From Siphonodentalium dalli (Eukaryota > Mollusca > Scaphopoda > Gadilida > Siphonodentaliidae): a DNA stretch of 64,000 nt. Below the pieces are notes generated by a model that was not told the origin of the DNA, did no database searches, and saw only the letters and a list, made by a program, of their open reading frames with translations. Position numbers and translations under genes: made by a program. Where the stretch lies: assembly GCA_032622095.1 (NCBI GenBank), contig CP136062.1, positions 164,632,590-164,696,589 of the forward strand. Reading direction: 5' to 3'. Below, piece by piece: positions 12,316 through 24,290 of this stretch (the stretch's first letter is position 1; each line of letters begins with the position of its first letter).

Positions 12316-12351
12316 GCCCTGACGAAGAATATTGTTATTCGAAACGTTGGC
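12316..12351 (+). ncRNA. Hammerhead-ribozyme-like core in the PLE leader
   Basis: The segment has ctgacga (12319-12325), then gaata and tattc (12327-12331 and 12336-12340, a perfect 5-bp stem with a ttgt loop), then gaaa (12341-12344), then cgtt. The bases gcc before the core (12316-12318) pair with ggc after it (12349-12351). The stem III bases acgt are self-complementary with no loop, so activity would need a dimer. Small hammerhead motifs are known in the terminal repeats of Penelope-like elements. One unpaired A at 12326 between the core and stem II departs from the consensus. Activity is therefore uncertain. Confidence 0.4.
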
Positions 12352-12562
12352 AAGACTCATTTGGATTATTTGTGTTTATTTCTCAGACTTCAGGTATTTT
12401 TTCTCGTTCAAATTATTATTTTACTTTATGTTTTGGTTTTATGTTTTTTTCTGTTTTCAATTGTGTATACATTTTATGTACATCATCTCTCATACATCAT
12501 TCCATCATATCATCACTCACAGTCCGTATTTTAGCTCAAAATTCAAATCATTGCTGAACAGT

Positions 12563-13846
12563 ATGGCACATAAGGCCTCTAAAACGAAAACGCAAAAAAG
12601 CACAACCAACTACGTGGCTTTCGCGCAGTTGGTTAAATTGCTATACCGTGTATTGCAATGCATGCACCATTTGGCATTTCTTGAGGATGCTTTGGCAAAC
12701 AAAATCCTCCCAAATTTTCTAAACAGCAAGGTGCCCGGCCTAGTGTCGGACTTTAAAACTCCACTCAAGGACTCAGACTTAGACATGCAATACAAACGGA
12801 CAACGGAAAACTGGGCCTGGAATATGATAGAGCATACAATGAGTCACTACATGCAGCAACTTCATTCGATAAAGGTCAAGGTTGCCACTGCCTTAAGCAC
12901 CGGTGACTTAGACTTTGCTCGTGCCAAATCCATTGCTATCAAATGGGGGCGCAAGAACTACAAGCAAAAACTCACGTCAACAACTCTCAGCTCATTCGAG
13001 CAGTTTTGGCCAAAGTCACTTGCGACCCCACTGATAGTACCCGCCAGCATAGCTAACGAGGTCCTGGAGACACCGTTACGCTCTACTGCAGGGAAGCGGC
13101 AACGACACTCACCTACTCCACCCGTAGTGAACAAACGGCCAGATGTAAGAACCAGCCCATCTTCACTGGCTGCAAATAATATCACATCACCAATATCATC
13201 TCATACACAACCCTCGGGTGAGAAATCACCTCGAGGGAACCAAACAAATAATAATTATGATCCCACATCATCAAAATTTAGGAAATTTCGGCACCAAGGC
13301 CCCAAACAAAAATGGACTCTACCTAATGTAACGAGGAGGATACTTCTATGGGGCGCCTCCAATCTTTCGCGCATAAACCTGGACTGTCACTCTGACATCC
13401 AGGTTGAATGTTACACAGGTGCCAAACTTTCTGACTTTCGGAGCATGGCTTCAAATTACAAGGGCTTGTCCCGTCCCGAAAAAATCATTTTGAATATTGG
13501 AATTAACGACCGCAGTGAACCTCACTCATCCATGTCAAAAAGTGTAAGTAACACGTTGAGCGCAATCAGTAGAACATTCCCCAAATCACAAATTTATTTT
13601 ACGGAGCTCAACTATTCTAAGGAACTTCGGCCAGACCACAAACGCACAATAGACGAAATTAATCGAGCAGTTTCGGTCAGAAAAAAGGACCAAATTACAA
13701 TACTTCCGAAAGCACCCTCCCATCTTTTCAAAACGTGCGTTTCAAAAAATCCTAAATCTGAGGAGATTCACTGGAATGAAGCGACTACCAATCGCTTGTA
13801 CAGGACATGGTTAGACAGCATTGACCTTGTGTGTCCTTTAAACTAA
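12563..13846 (+). CDS. PLE ORF1 with SGNH-hydrolase-like domain
   Basis: This reads as a 427-residue protein when started at the ATG at 12563. The frame is open further upstream to 12332, but that part overlaps the leader with the hammerhead-like motif and gives an implausible Phe-rich N terminus. The N-terminal half is helical with many basic residues and no motif I recognise. A low-complexity Ser/Pro/Asn linker follows. The C-terminal ~150 residues look like an SGNH/GDSL-type fold: ILLWGASNLSRI near residue 262 (block I, Ser in GAS), IILNIGINDRS near residue 309 (GxND block), and EIHWNEATTNRL near residue 400 (terminal His block). The partner in the element is the RT at 16551. The same ORF, broken, occurs at 27885-29421. 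Esterase activity is inferred from family resemblance only. The copy looks intact. Confidence 0.75.
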   Translation: MAHKASKTKTQKSTTNYVAFAQLVKLLYRVLQCMHHLAFLEDALANKILPNFLNSKVPGLVSDFKTPLKDSDLDMQYKRTTENWAWNMIEHTMSHYMQQLHSIKVKVATALSTGDLDFARAKSIAIKWGRKNYKQKLTSTTLSSFEQFWPKSLATPLIVPASIANEVLETPLRSTAGKRQRHSPTPPVVNKRPDVRTSPSSLAANNITSPISSHTQPSGEKSPRGNQTNNNYDPTSSKFRKFRHQGPKQKWTLPNVTRRILLWGASNLSRINLDCHSDIQVECYTGAKLSDFRSMASNYKGLSRPEKIILNIGINDRSEPHSSMSKSVSNTLSAISRTFPKSQIYFTELNYSKELRPDHKRTIDEINRAVSVRKKDQITILPKAPSHLFKTCVSKNPKSEEIHWNEATTNRLYRTWLDSIDLVCPLN

Positions 13847-13895
13847 ATCAGGGTAAGGGCAAAAGCCGCCGAGCGGACCTAGGCATGGGGACAAA

Positions 13896-16527
13896 TAGCG
13901 AGTTTGCGATTTCAAACCGGTACGGGTACGGGTACGCGTACGGGTAGCTACCGTACCGGTACACGTTTTGTAATCGCAAACTGTTTTACGGGTAGAATTC
14001 ATCACATCGACTGGTAATGTATGGAGAGCCAACTGCAACAAAAAATATATAATAATATAGATAGATTGTTATTCGCATTCGCTTTATTGACCAATGTTAT
14101 ACTTACTGTTATGGATTGTTGGAAATTTTTATTTATATTAAACAGAAATGGGCATCAGGATAATCAGTTCCTTTCATTAAGGACGAGGCGGCAGTTGGAT
14201 GGGGTTGGTGATTTTCTATCACTCATCTCGGTAACATTTTCAACAATTGGATTATACAAGTCATAGACCGATCGACTGTTGACTATACATCGGTTGGAAT
14301 ATAGAAAATAGATTATGATAGCTCAGATATACAATTACGTTATAGTTAAATTTTCCAACCACTATTCGGTGTAAAATGTATTGTTTTAGCATCAGGGTCT
14401 AATAATGTCCAACATGTACTTTCAGTCAGATATAAGACCGAATGTGTCCCCTATTTTATTTGAGGAATATTTAGTCATATTAAAGCCACATGGCGGTATG
14501 CGCTCCAAAATACAAATAATAGTATTAGCTTTTGAATTTTTCCCGGTATCGAAGTAGGTCGATAAATAGCTTAACTACCTTTCTGTAACCCAAAAAAGAC
14601 GCATAGAAGTAATGAAAAATGCAAGTATGAACAATGTGTTTGGGACCCAAACAAAAAAACAGCCATTTGCACGACATGGAACAGAAAAGAGCGTTCCGTG
14701 CTATTCTATTCCTGATATGGTAGCAATAAAGAGCGTTTGTCTGACTTGGGGCGAAAAAATGACAACGGCTGGAGAATGGCTGTGACTTTCAAGTGTTTTT
14801 CAAAGCATATCAAGCCGGCATACCAATCTTTCGTGTATTTATCGACGTATCGTGTCCGTCCCTCCAAATTATGTAGACAAAATCTGGAGTTTCGAATGAG
14901 CCGTTCAACAGATCGAATGGTCGGGGCAAAGGAATATTTGTCACAAGAATATGGATTTTTTTTTGGGATCTAAACCAACACGTAGGTTGAAAAGTTAAAC
15001 TTGGTAACGATAACATGTGTTAAGATGTAGTCAGTTTTATTATACGGATTGAATAAAGAGCGTTTACTTCACATCTGTGAGAAACACAGAAAACAGCTGA
15101 AACTCGCTCTGATTATGCTTAGATTGTGTAGAGTATATATAGATATTTCGTGTCTTTAGCGACCCATATTATCTCCACTACAATATACACCAGTATTGTG
15201 GTTCAAATGCACAATGCCCGTTCAGATGGTAGATATCTACATATTAAAATGAGAAAGCAGTCCCCACCTACATACGATAAAGTAACTAAACGGTCGAATT
15301 CAAATACATGGATAAATCCACGATATATTGATGCCATTGTACAAATGTTGGGACAGGGACGTGACAACAGGGGTGTCTCACCCTCCCCCAACTTTGGTCA
15401 AATATTCAACAGTTTGAAATTTGATATATCTGACACATTTGTTGGAAATTTCACACCAACAATAGGTTGAAATTGTTCTCGTAATTAATTTTCCATCAAT
15501 TTATTAGTGGAGAATTCTGGAGAATTTGCAGTTTTTAGACCAACATTTGAATATTTTCCTATTTTTGGTAAAACAAATGGACTGAAATCAGAAACTTTTC
15601 AGAATATTTTCCAACCTTTGTGGGGGGGGGGGGGGTGTCAGGTCTCAAAATATCCAACAAATGGTAATCTTGATGCCAGTCAGGATGCTAGGATTTACCA
15701 AACGTCATGTTCATATTTCAAATATTTCTCATAACCATGGTCGATTCGGTGTGTCCCGGTCCCTCCCCAGTGGCCAGTCAGAAACAGATAATTAATTTTT
15801 TTTTAAATCGTGGTAATTTGCATGGCGTTATAGATATCAGGATATTAGGATTGTTCAGGCTCAGATCTACACATTTCTTGTAATGTTCGGCCCAATGGAT
15901 TATGCCACCCCGGCTAGTGACAAATAGACCACTGACTCATTTAGAATATGCTACCATCCAGGCGGATGTGAGGGACCAGTTGGAAAAAATCAAACCCCGA
16001 CGGGTGGTGTGCATGCAAATGGAATTACGCGCAAACTTGGTTTCAAGGTGGTGTAGTTAGAAGGTGGACAGCCCTCCTAATGCGGAGATAATCTATAGCC
16101 ACGTCCCTGCAATGGGTCGAGACTGCTTATATAGCATCATCTACTCACTTTATTAACCACAACCTGTAACTAATGCAATGAACAACGTTTTAGTGAAAAG
16201 ATCGGCCTTCCATATATATCTAAGTGCTAGAAGCCGCCTCGAAAGTTTGACCATAAAACCTGGCTTAAAATTACAACTTTATCAATGATGTTTGCCCATG
16301 AAATCTTGCAATAAATAGGTTAACGCATAGCTGACTTGAAATTCATGTCATTCGTGAACCTATAAGGGAGAAAATCGTAGTGAACTGTTACCGGTCAATG
16401 GGACAAATCTACCCGTTCTAAATCGCTATGGCTTTATGCGCTGCATTGAAAGTACTCAAGTGGACGTGACGATGTTCACCGATTTAACCGTACCCGTTCC
16501 CGTCGGACGGGTATCGCAAACTCGCTA
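13896..16527. mobile_element. 2.6-kb element with 15-bp inverted ends, inserted between PLE ORFs
   Basis: The ends tagcgagtttgcgat (13896-13910) and atcgcaaactcgcta (16513-16527) are perfect inverted copies. Just inside both ends lie runs of cgggtac-type repeats in opposite sense. The unit sits between the stop of PLE ORF1 and the ATG of ORF2. No transposase is visible. The interior includes one copy of the dispersed repeat described at 14690-16115. I see no clear target duplication (acaaa on the left, ctatcg on the right). Confidence 0.65.
14690..16115 (+). repeat. Dispersed non-coding repeat, copy 1
   Basis: It shares with 37440-38805 the phrases cctgatatgg...aataaagagcgttt, ggggtgtctcaccc, caactttggtc, ggaaatttcacaccaacaat, a G-homopolymer followed by tgtcagg, gtccctccc and, near the end, aaggtgg...acagccctcc. 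A third, partial copy lies in reverse at 44540-44985. No protein is encoded. The poly-G or poly-C tract is conserved between copies. Confidence 0.7.
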
Positions 16528-16550
16528 CTATCGTTAACCTAACTGGTAAC

Positions 16551-18160
16551 ATGGTTTTATCAGCCGATGAAAAATCACTGCTATCGCGCAGCTTAGCGTT
16601 TGTACTCACACCAGCCGATTTTGACAGAACAAAGGTGAGATTTGTGGATGACGAAACTGGCCAGGAATTTGGACCACCGTTCTTTAAGGACCACAAGGTG
16701 ACCAATGAACTGAACGGATCAAATCCTGGTCACACTTTATTTCAGAAAACGTGCCTCTTTGACAAATTTAGGTATTCGAATGGAGCTCATAAACCTTTCA
16801 AAGACAAGACGGGCTGGATCCCAGATGACAAAAATGCTGACCGGCAATTCTCAGAGGCCGCTCAAATGTAACAGAAAGAATAAAAGGCTTACACATTTAC
16901 CATAATAAGCTAAATTTGTGCGTTTCAGAACGGCGGGCTCTGTTTAAATTTAGAAAGAATAGGAAAATTGTTATCAAATCCGCCGATAAAGGCTCTGCGA
17001 CGGTAATTATGTCCAGAGAAAATTATATCAAAGAGGCTTTACGTCAGTTAAACAATGTAGAATTTTATAAAAAGATTGATTCAGTTATTTGGCTGAAAAA
17101 TATTTTAAAATTCAACGATGTTCTCAACAAACTTTATGAAAAAGACATAATTGATAGAAAGGAGTTAGGATATCTTTGTGCCAAACGCAGTTCTAGAAAT
17201 ATGAGATTCTATATGACTATTAAAATACATGAGCCCGTGGAATCGTGGACAGACACTCTCACACCTCCTGGCCGACCAATCATCAGCGATTGCAATTCCG
17301 AATCATACAATCTTTCAAGATATATTGACTTTTTCCTAAAACCGGTCGCAAACCGGCACCCCAGTTACATAAAAAACACAGAGGACTTACTCGCTGAACT
17401 TTCGAAAATTAAAATCCCAAGTGATGCTCTCCTGGTCTCGTTCGATGTCAAAAATATGTATACGAATATTCCAATCGAAGAAGACATCACAGCGGTCGAA
17501 CGTGCGTTTGAATTTTATTCTGACAACCGCCGGCCCACGAAAGAAATTCTTGAGTTCTTAAAAATTTCGCTTGAAGGCAATGACTTTGAATTTAACGGAG
17601 AAATTTACCAACAAATAAAGGGGGTTAGTATGGGAAAACGGTGGGCCCCAAACTTTAGCTCCATATTCATGGCACAGTGGGAGGATGAGGCACTAGCAAA
17701 TTGCCCAAAACAGCCCCTCACATATCTACGATACCTCGATGACATTTTCCTGGTTTGGCCTTATTCCGTAGCAGATTTGGACCAATTTTTTAATATTTTG
17801 AATGATCACTCTCCACACATCAAGCTCACACGCACGCAATCAGAAACATCCATCTATTTCCTGGACCTCACCAATTTTAAGGGGGAACAATTTAAAGCTA
17901 ATTCAATTCTCGACAGCAAGGTATATTTCAAAGTGATTCACATCAACTCCTGGACAAACATTCATTCCATCCACCTCATACATTGAAGGGGATAATCACA
18001 TCACAAGTCATCAGGTTCCACAGAAACAGCAGCAGTCTGACATCTTTCAATCAAGCATGTAATACACTGTTCCTGGCTTTGCGCTCGCGGGGATATTCTA
18101 AGAGATTTCTCCACAGCATAAAGTCAGAAACTATTTTCCAAATTGAAAACCCAACAATCT
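16551..18160 (+). pseudogene. PLE ORF2: Penelope-like reverse transcriptase, 3'-truncated
   Basis: It starts MVLSADEKSLL at 16551. A one-base deletion near 16843 (gaccggc against gacccggc in the right copy) shifts the frame. The RT continues from about 16865: ADKGSATVIMSRENYI, then PPGRPIISDCNS, SFDVKNMYTNIP (motif A), GVSMGKRWAPNF (motif B), YLRYLDDIFLVW (motif C). A second shift lies near 17935. The frame ends at about 18160 in NPTIS, where the tail of a minus-strand LINE begins. The GIY-YIG endonuclease domain expected at the C terminus is missing here but present in the right copy. Penelope-like RTs are telomerase-related and prime from nicked DNA. Confidence 0.88.
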
Positions 18161-18353
18161 CTAACTCACTTACTTACTTCTTCTTCTTCTTTACACTCAC
18201 ATTTGAGTAACCCCCTTTTGGAGTAACCAGGTACATGTAGTTAAAATATAGTCCAGATATGTACATTCAAATGGGTTTCATATGTACAAGTTTCCCCGAG
18301 ATCAGCTTGAGATCTGTTAATGACTGTATAAAACATCTGTATAAAATAGATAT

Positions 18354-21300
18354 TTATGTGTGTGCCTGGATTCCATTGATCCTTTTGTTAGTTCGTGTTT
18401 CTCTGGCCATGTCGATGAATCTCTTCTGTCTGGAGCAGTGCATCAAGTAGCAGTATCGATTGGCTGCCAGGTTAAACATACTGCTGGTTGTTTTGATGGA
18501 AGGATCCAATTTAGTGATATCTAAGATGGCTTGTATCTTCTGCTGATCATTGCGACGAGTAAAGTCAGCAGAGCATAGTAGTTGGTATTCATGTGTGAGC
18601 AGAGTCGTTACTTTTTCTCTGGTATCTTTTAGAGTTGAGCAGGTCAGAAGGAAGTCATGTATGTCTTCGTCTTCTTCTCCACAAAGTCTGCATACTGTTC
18701 CATTCTTAGTCTTGGTGAAATGACGGCTTTCTAAGTTGTAGGTCATTGTTGCTAGTTGTAGTCGAATAGCAAGCATTACAGCGGCTTTTTCTGGGTTGAT
18801 GTCAGCTTTGAGTATTGGATGCGGTTTACCAGGCTGGAAAGCATGAGTACTCAGGTGTGTGAGGCTTTTAGAGATGCTGGCTTGCTCAGAAATTTGGTTT
18901 GTCCAATATTTGGAAACAGCATACTTAGTCATGTTTTTCCATTGTGTTTTGGAGAATGCGCTCTGGTGTAGATCTCTTGCATTTGGTAGTTCATATTTCA
19001 ACAACAGTCTACTTGTAGCTACAAACCAGCTGGAGCTGTCGGCAGATTTCATTGTGATTTGACGTTCGGCAATCTGTTTTTCAAGGCTGTTATCAGTTTG
19101 TGTGCAGACATTATAATATAGGCAGAGTATCCGGATGTCCAGTTGTGCTTCAATAGGGAGTATTCCAGAGAGGATGTAGGTAGCGAGATCAGCTACTCTG
19201 GTTGGTAGAGACATTATTCTCTTAAGCATTTTTTTCTGGAACATCTCAAGGCTAAGTAGGTTGGATCATTGAGGTTGTAGGACCTCACAACCATACAGCA
19301 GTACAGGAACAATGTAAGTCTGGTATAGATGTAGACAGCTGGTGGGATTAAGACCATTAACTCCGTGAAATCCTACCGGCATGAGGCTGTAAGCTGTTCG
19401 TCTTGCTTTTTTGATGTTGTTACCGACTGTTTATTTTATAGTCTTTTCAATGCTGGTGGATCGGATTATTCCCAAATGTGGCGCAGTCTCTGCAGTCGGC
19501 ATAATGGTGCCTTGCATATTCCAGTTGTAATTGCTCTTGTTTTTAGATTTGTTGAATGGACTGACTTCAACTGGCACGCTCTTCTGGGTTGTAATTTATA
19601 TCTGTGAAGCTGGCTATAGTGGTGCGCACAGTTGATGAGGACTTGCAGTTGACTGCGATCGTGACTGAAAACTGCAATATCATCGGCACATGCGTTGCGT
19701 TCAGGTGGATGTTGCCAATTTTAGTTCCGCAATCAGATTGTTGGAATAGTCCTAGTAGTTCCTCGATGTAGGTTTTATAGAGATCAGCACTTAGTACACC
19801 TCCTTGTCGTACTCCTTGTTATATTATAAACTCTTCTGATGTCTTCCCATCCCATTTGACGGTTGATTTGCAGTTGATATGCATGTCATCGATTAAGCTC
19901 CAGACCCTTTGTCCAATGTTGTATTGGTGTAATTTCCTCATCATGATTTGGTGGTTGACAACATCAAAGGCTGATTTAGCATCTAAGAAAGCGACGAATA
20001 CAGGGTGGCTATTGTCCCTACTTTCACGTATGACTTCCTCAAGCAGTAGTGCACTATTGAGAGGGGATGCTCCAGGTGTGAATCCTCGTTGTATTGGTGA
20101 CTGTAGAGGTGCTGTTGCTTTTCTGAGATATTTACGAAGGATGTGCTCCACTAGTTTCATCATCACTGGTAAGATGGTAATCCCTCTGTAGCTAGTTGAG
20201 TTACATTTGTCGCCTTTCTGTTTGAAGACTGGTGTGATAACTCCAATTTTCATACTAGTTGGTATCTCGCCATCTTCCAATATTTTATTGATAATTGAGG
20301 CAATAGTAGAGAGTAGTCTATCAGAGGCGTAGATGAAGTGTTCGATGGTCAAGCCACTTTTGTCAGGTGCTTTTCCCTTCTTCATTGTTGATAAGATCTT
20401 TCTTAATTCATTTACTCCAATGGGTGGAACAGAGTCAGGAGGGCCATTCAATTTTATGATGTGGTAATCGTCAAGACATTGTTTGAGAAAGTTAAAGTTG
20501 TAGTCGTGGTCCTTCATTTTTGCCAATTCGCTGAAGTGTAGTGACCATCCGTTGATTATATTTTCGTCGGAGAATGTTTTGCCATCGACATGGAGGTCAG
20601 ATATATATTGGTGTGACTTTCCTCTTTGTCCCCTGATGAGGTTGAACATTAAACTTCTGTCCTCCTCTCCCGCGCCTAGAACTTTTGCACGGAGATCTTG
20701 GTTGCGTACATACAGTGCTTTGTTGACTTCATAGCGAAATTCATTTCTAGCATCTTTTTTGTTATGAAGAAGTGTACCCTCATTCGGTTTTCCAGCATCT
20801 CTCCATTCCTTATATACTCTCCGGTACAGATGTAACTTTGCCGAGATATCTTCATTCCAAACCTTTAGTTTTGGGTTGTTCTTATTCTTCTTCTTTTTTT
20901 GTGCACATTCTAGGGCGGCACAGGTCATCATGTTGGTAGTCTCTTCAAGTGCGTTTTCTACTCTGTCCCAGTGATTAACGTTTTACTTGTTCATTTTCTT
21001 ATCGAGTAGATCTTGGTATAGGAGTATGTCTACTTTATCCCACTTGACTCTGGTGATTGCTGGTTCAGTTGTCTTTACGATTTGCTGTACTTTTACAAGA
21101 TTATATGGGATTCTTAGCATCTTGGCTAGGTGGTCTGATGTGTTTTCGTCAAGTTCGAGGATCTCTGCATTAAGAATGGTTATGTTGTTTGGATACATGA
21201 TGAAGTCAATTTCGGAGACCGCAATTTCTTTAACATTAATGAATGTTTTCCCGATGTTTTCCGATTTCAAATGGGTATCTGTCAGCAATTTGCGGAGGGC

Positions 21301-21498
21301 TACAGCACGCTTTGAGGTGTTAGATTCGGCTAGGTCTTCGTTCATGTCTCCTCCAATGTACATCGTGTTTGTATCGTTGTATTTGCAGTATATCTCACGA
21401 ATCTGGTCAAGGATTTCTTCATATTCATTCGGTAGTGCATTGGTAGTGGTGGGCATATATACACTTATTACGCCACCTAGTGTGGTGTTACTAGCATT
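18354..21498 (-). pseudogene. LINE endonuclease C-terminal half, RT and zinc knuckle
   Basis: Read from the right: MYIGGDMNEDL and NTSDHLAK (second half of the APE endonuclease, 20983-21456). A frameshift follows, then RT from 20931: GVITPVFKQKG, SYRGITILP, FLDAKSAFDVV (motif A). A stop at 19819 lies just before QGVRQGGVLS (motif B), and CADDIAV (motif C) is at about 19690 in another frame. The C-terminal part (18354-19244) is a 296-residue open frame ending with CRLCGEEDEDIHDFLLTC, the cysteine knuckle common to many LINEs. Several frameshifts make it inactive. The clade is not assigned. Confidence 0.85.
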
Positions 21499-21535
21499 TG
21501 GTTTTTTTATATCGCATGGAGTACAGGGCGAATGT

Positions 21536-22065
21536 ATTCTTGGAGATTGTTTGTACCTTACTCAATCGTACCGATATAATCACGTAGATGCCGAAATTGT
21601 AAAGTTAACGCCAGCGGTGTATAATACGTTTATGAAAATATGATAAATCCTATCGATAGAGTCAGGACAGGCTCAAATTGTAAACTTAAAGTCACCGGTG
21701 TAATAATATCTTGTTGAAAATATAAATAATCTGATAGCCTGAAAATATTGTATAACCTATTGGGAGCCCATAATAAATGGGAATAACCTATTGGGAGCCC
21801 CTGCATGTAGTGAACTGAATTGTGGGTATTTTATGGAGATTGTTTGTACCTTACTGAATCGTACCGATATAATCACGTAGATGCCGAAGTTGTAAAGTTA
21901 ACGCCACTGGTGTATAATATGTTTATGATAAATCGTATCGATAGAGTGAGGACAGGCTCAAATTGTAAACTTAAAGTCGAAAATATAAATAATCTGATAG
22001 CCTGAAAATATTGTATAACCTGTTGGGAGCCCCTGGTGTAGTGAACTGAATTATGGGTAATTTTA
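21536..22065. repeat. ~300-bp tandem duplication
   Basis: The phrase ggagattgtttgtacctta starts at 21539 and recurs at 21836, with the following sequence through ttgggagcccc also repeated. The second unit has an internal deletion of about 25 bases. A 40-base repeat (taacctattgggagccc) occurs inside the first unit. Confidence 0.8.
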
Positions 22066-22347
22066 ATTGGAGTGCGCATGTCTGTTTTTTTTGTAGTAAC
22101 CGCCATCTTTTATCTTTGGAATTATCGGCGTGTTTTATGAAAATGTCACCAAGATTTCTCCACTCGATTCTTTTAAAATGCACCCTAATCGGTCAAATTC
22201 TTTTGATAATTCTATCTAAATAAATCTTAGCTACTATTCGGATCTGCTTTCCCGGTCGAAAAAGGTTTAGTTTGACCAAAACGGCTATTGACAAAAGTTT
22301 GTTTATAAAATAGCGTACTCGATAAACCCGGCCGTAGTACGGCCGTA

Positions 22348-22712
22348 GATGGTTATCGAAAACAAATTCAATTTCTTCCATCTAAAAGATAATTACGCGC
22401 TGGACTCTGTCATTTTAAGAATATATAAGTATTACACACAGACACACGAATTCTCAACTCAAAATTTTGAAAAATGACAGTTTTGTCAACATAAATCGAT
22501 TTTATTTGCAAATCCCATGTTATTAAAATTTAACTTATTGTTAAATTTTATCATCGAAAAAAATTCATTTCTTCCACCTAAAACATAATTATGTGCTGTA
22601 TCCTATCATTTTAGGAATATATACATATCCCACTCAAACACACCAAGTCTCAGCTTAAAATTTTGAAAAATAAGAGATTTATCAACATAAATCGATTTGT
22701 ATGGCAGATCCC
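22348..22712. repeat. ~205-bp direct repeat, two diverged units
   Basis: Both units carry atttcttcc, aattatgtgctg-like, tcattttaagaatata, ctcaaaattttgaaaaat and tcaacataaatcgattt in the same order. Confidence 0.7.
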
Positions 22713-22779
22713 ATAAATTTTAGGGCCCTTCAAATGTTTTCTGAGCTGTTCCATATTGGCACCAGAGTCCATATTTGAC

Positions 22780-23640
22780 TGGTTCTACATGATAATTGTG
22801 CAACAGTACAGTCGCGTTACTTTATACGTCAACATTGGTCATTATCACTCGACAAATTTATTTCGGTCTATCGTATCAACCCCTATTTCCCCCGCGTAGC
22901 CTGACTAAGTGTCAACATTGGTCTTTATCGCTCCACTAATTTGTATCATTTCATCGGTATGAATTCCATATCCAATTATCCACATATAACCAACCCAATC
23001 TCTAATCCCAGTCCAATTTGTTTATTTTTTTCATCGCTATAGTCACGTTACGAAATATTTTATTGAGTGATACTTGTACTTATATGTCTATGGTATTACT
23101 ATAGTATACCGTATACGTATATCAATTGCTATTCCTTTCTATATAATTCTGGTGCCATCTATAGAGATAGAGATAATTTCCGACCCCCCCGGGCCCCCCC
23201 AATTTTATATCATTGCTGCTTTAGTACAGTCGCGATGCATTACATGGCAACATCGCTCCACTAATTTATGTCAGTTCATCGGTACGAACCCCTTTTTCTC
23301 CGAGTCCATATAACCAAACCAACATCTTATCCCGGCCTAAATTATTATTTTTACTTTCATCGGTATAGTTGTGTTACATACATATTTTTTATCATTTGAT
23401 TCTAATTTGTATTGTACCACTATAGAAGTCCATAAATTACTATTCTGGCACTATATAGAGATGACTAAAATTCTGACACCCCCCCCCCCCCTATTTTATA
23501 ACCTTGTTGCAACAGTAGAGTTGAGATGCATAATATGTCAACATTGGTCGTTATCGCTCTACAGATTTATATCGGTTCAACCCTTAGTTCCCTGTAATGC
23601 CCACCCCTCCCTCAATTTATTTTTTCATTTGTATTATAGT
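22780..23640. repeat. Degenerate ~150-300-bp tandem repeat with poly-C
   Basis: The words gtcaacattggtc, tatcgctcc and cggtatgaatt-like recur at least four times with much divergence. Two copies carry C-homopolymers next to aattttata. No coding content. Confidence 0.6.
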
Positions 23641-23894
23641 CTCGTTACGTACACATTTTTCTTTTATAACTTTTGCTTCAACGCGCCGAGTTCTAGACGC
23701 TGCAGAGAATACAAAACTGACAACATATTGAAATGTAAGCAGGCTTCAAACTAATATTATCCAATAAAAACTCTGGCTACATCAGAAATTTGTGTATAAG
23801 GTGTACTCGCATTTGTTGCGTTAAAAAAAAAAAGGTCCCAAGTCAAGGTCCAAATCCCCAACAAACTGATGTGAGGTTTAACTCCATCTACATA

Positions 23895-24023
23895 CAGTAA
23901 TGTCCAAAGTAATTGATCACTTAACCACAGCAGAATTATGGGTAATTTTTCAAGATTTTAAATCCTGAAAAATTACCCTTAATTCTGCTGTGGTTAATTG
24001 GTCAATTACTTTAGGCATTACTG
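23895..24023. mobile_element. Palindromic mariner-like MITE, copy 1
   Basis: This 129-base element starts cagtaatgtcc and ends ggcattactg, with TA on each side. The arms are inverted along nearly their entire length and meet at gattttaaatcctg. TA target duplication and short palindromic form suggest a Tc1/mariner-type MITE. Confidence 0.8.
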
Positions 24024-24069
24024 TAGCCCATATAAGGATGTGAGGTCTAATGATAACTCCATCCACATA

Positions 24070-24197
24070 CAGTAATGTCCAAAGTAATTGACCACTTAAG
24101 CACAGCAGATTGTGGGTAATTTTTCCGGATTTTAAATCCTGAAAAATTACCCATAATTCTGCTGTGGTTAAGTGGTCAATTACTTTGGGCATTACTG
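24070..24197. mobile_element. Palindromic mariner-like MITE, copy 2
   Basis: It is nearly identical to copy 1. The spacer between the copies (cccatataaggatgtgagg onward) is repeated too, so copies 1-3 arose by tandem duplication of a ~175-base unit that includes flanking DNA, not by separate insertions. Confidence 0.8.
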
Positions 24198-24243
24198 TAT
24201 CCCATATAAGGATGTGAGGTCTAATGATAACTCCATCTACATA

Positions 24244-24290
24244 CAGTAATGTCCAAAGTAATTGACCACTTAACCACAGCAGAATTATGG
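24244..24290. mobile_element. Palindromic mariner-like MITE, copy 3 (left arm only)
   Basis: Only the left arm through cagcagaattatgg remains. The array ends here. Confidence 0.75.

Noticed and set aside
13920-13965. Telomere-like GGGTAC repeat
   Set aside because: Only a few units, and located at the end of a TIR element.
20987-21643. 218-codon plus-strand ORF
   Set aside because: It is antisense to the LINE endonuclease and first part of the RT, and has no recognisable motif.
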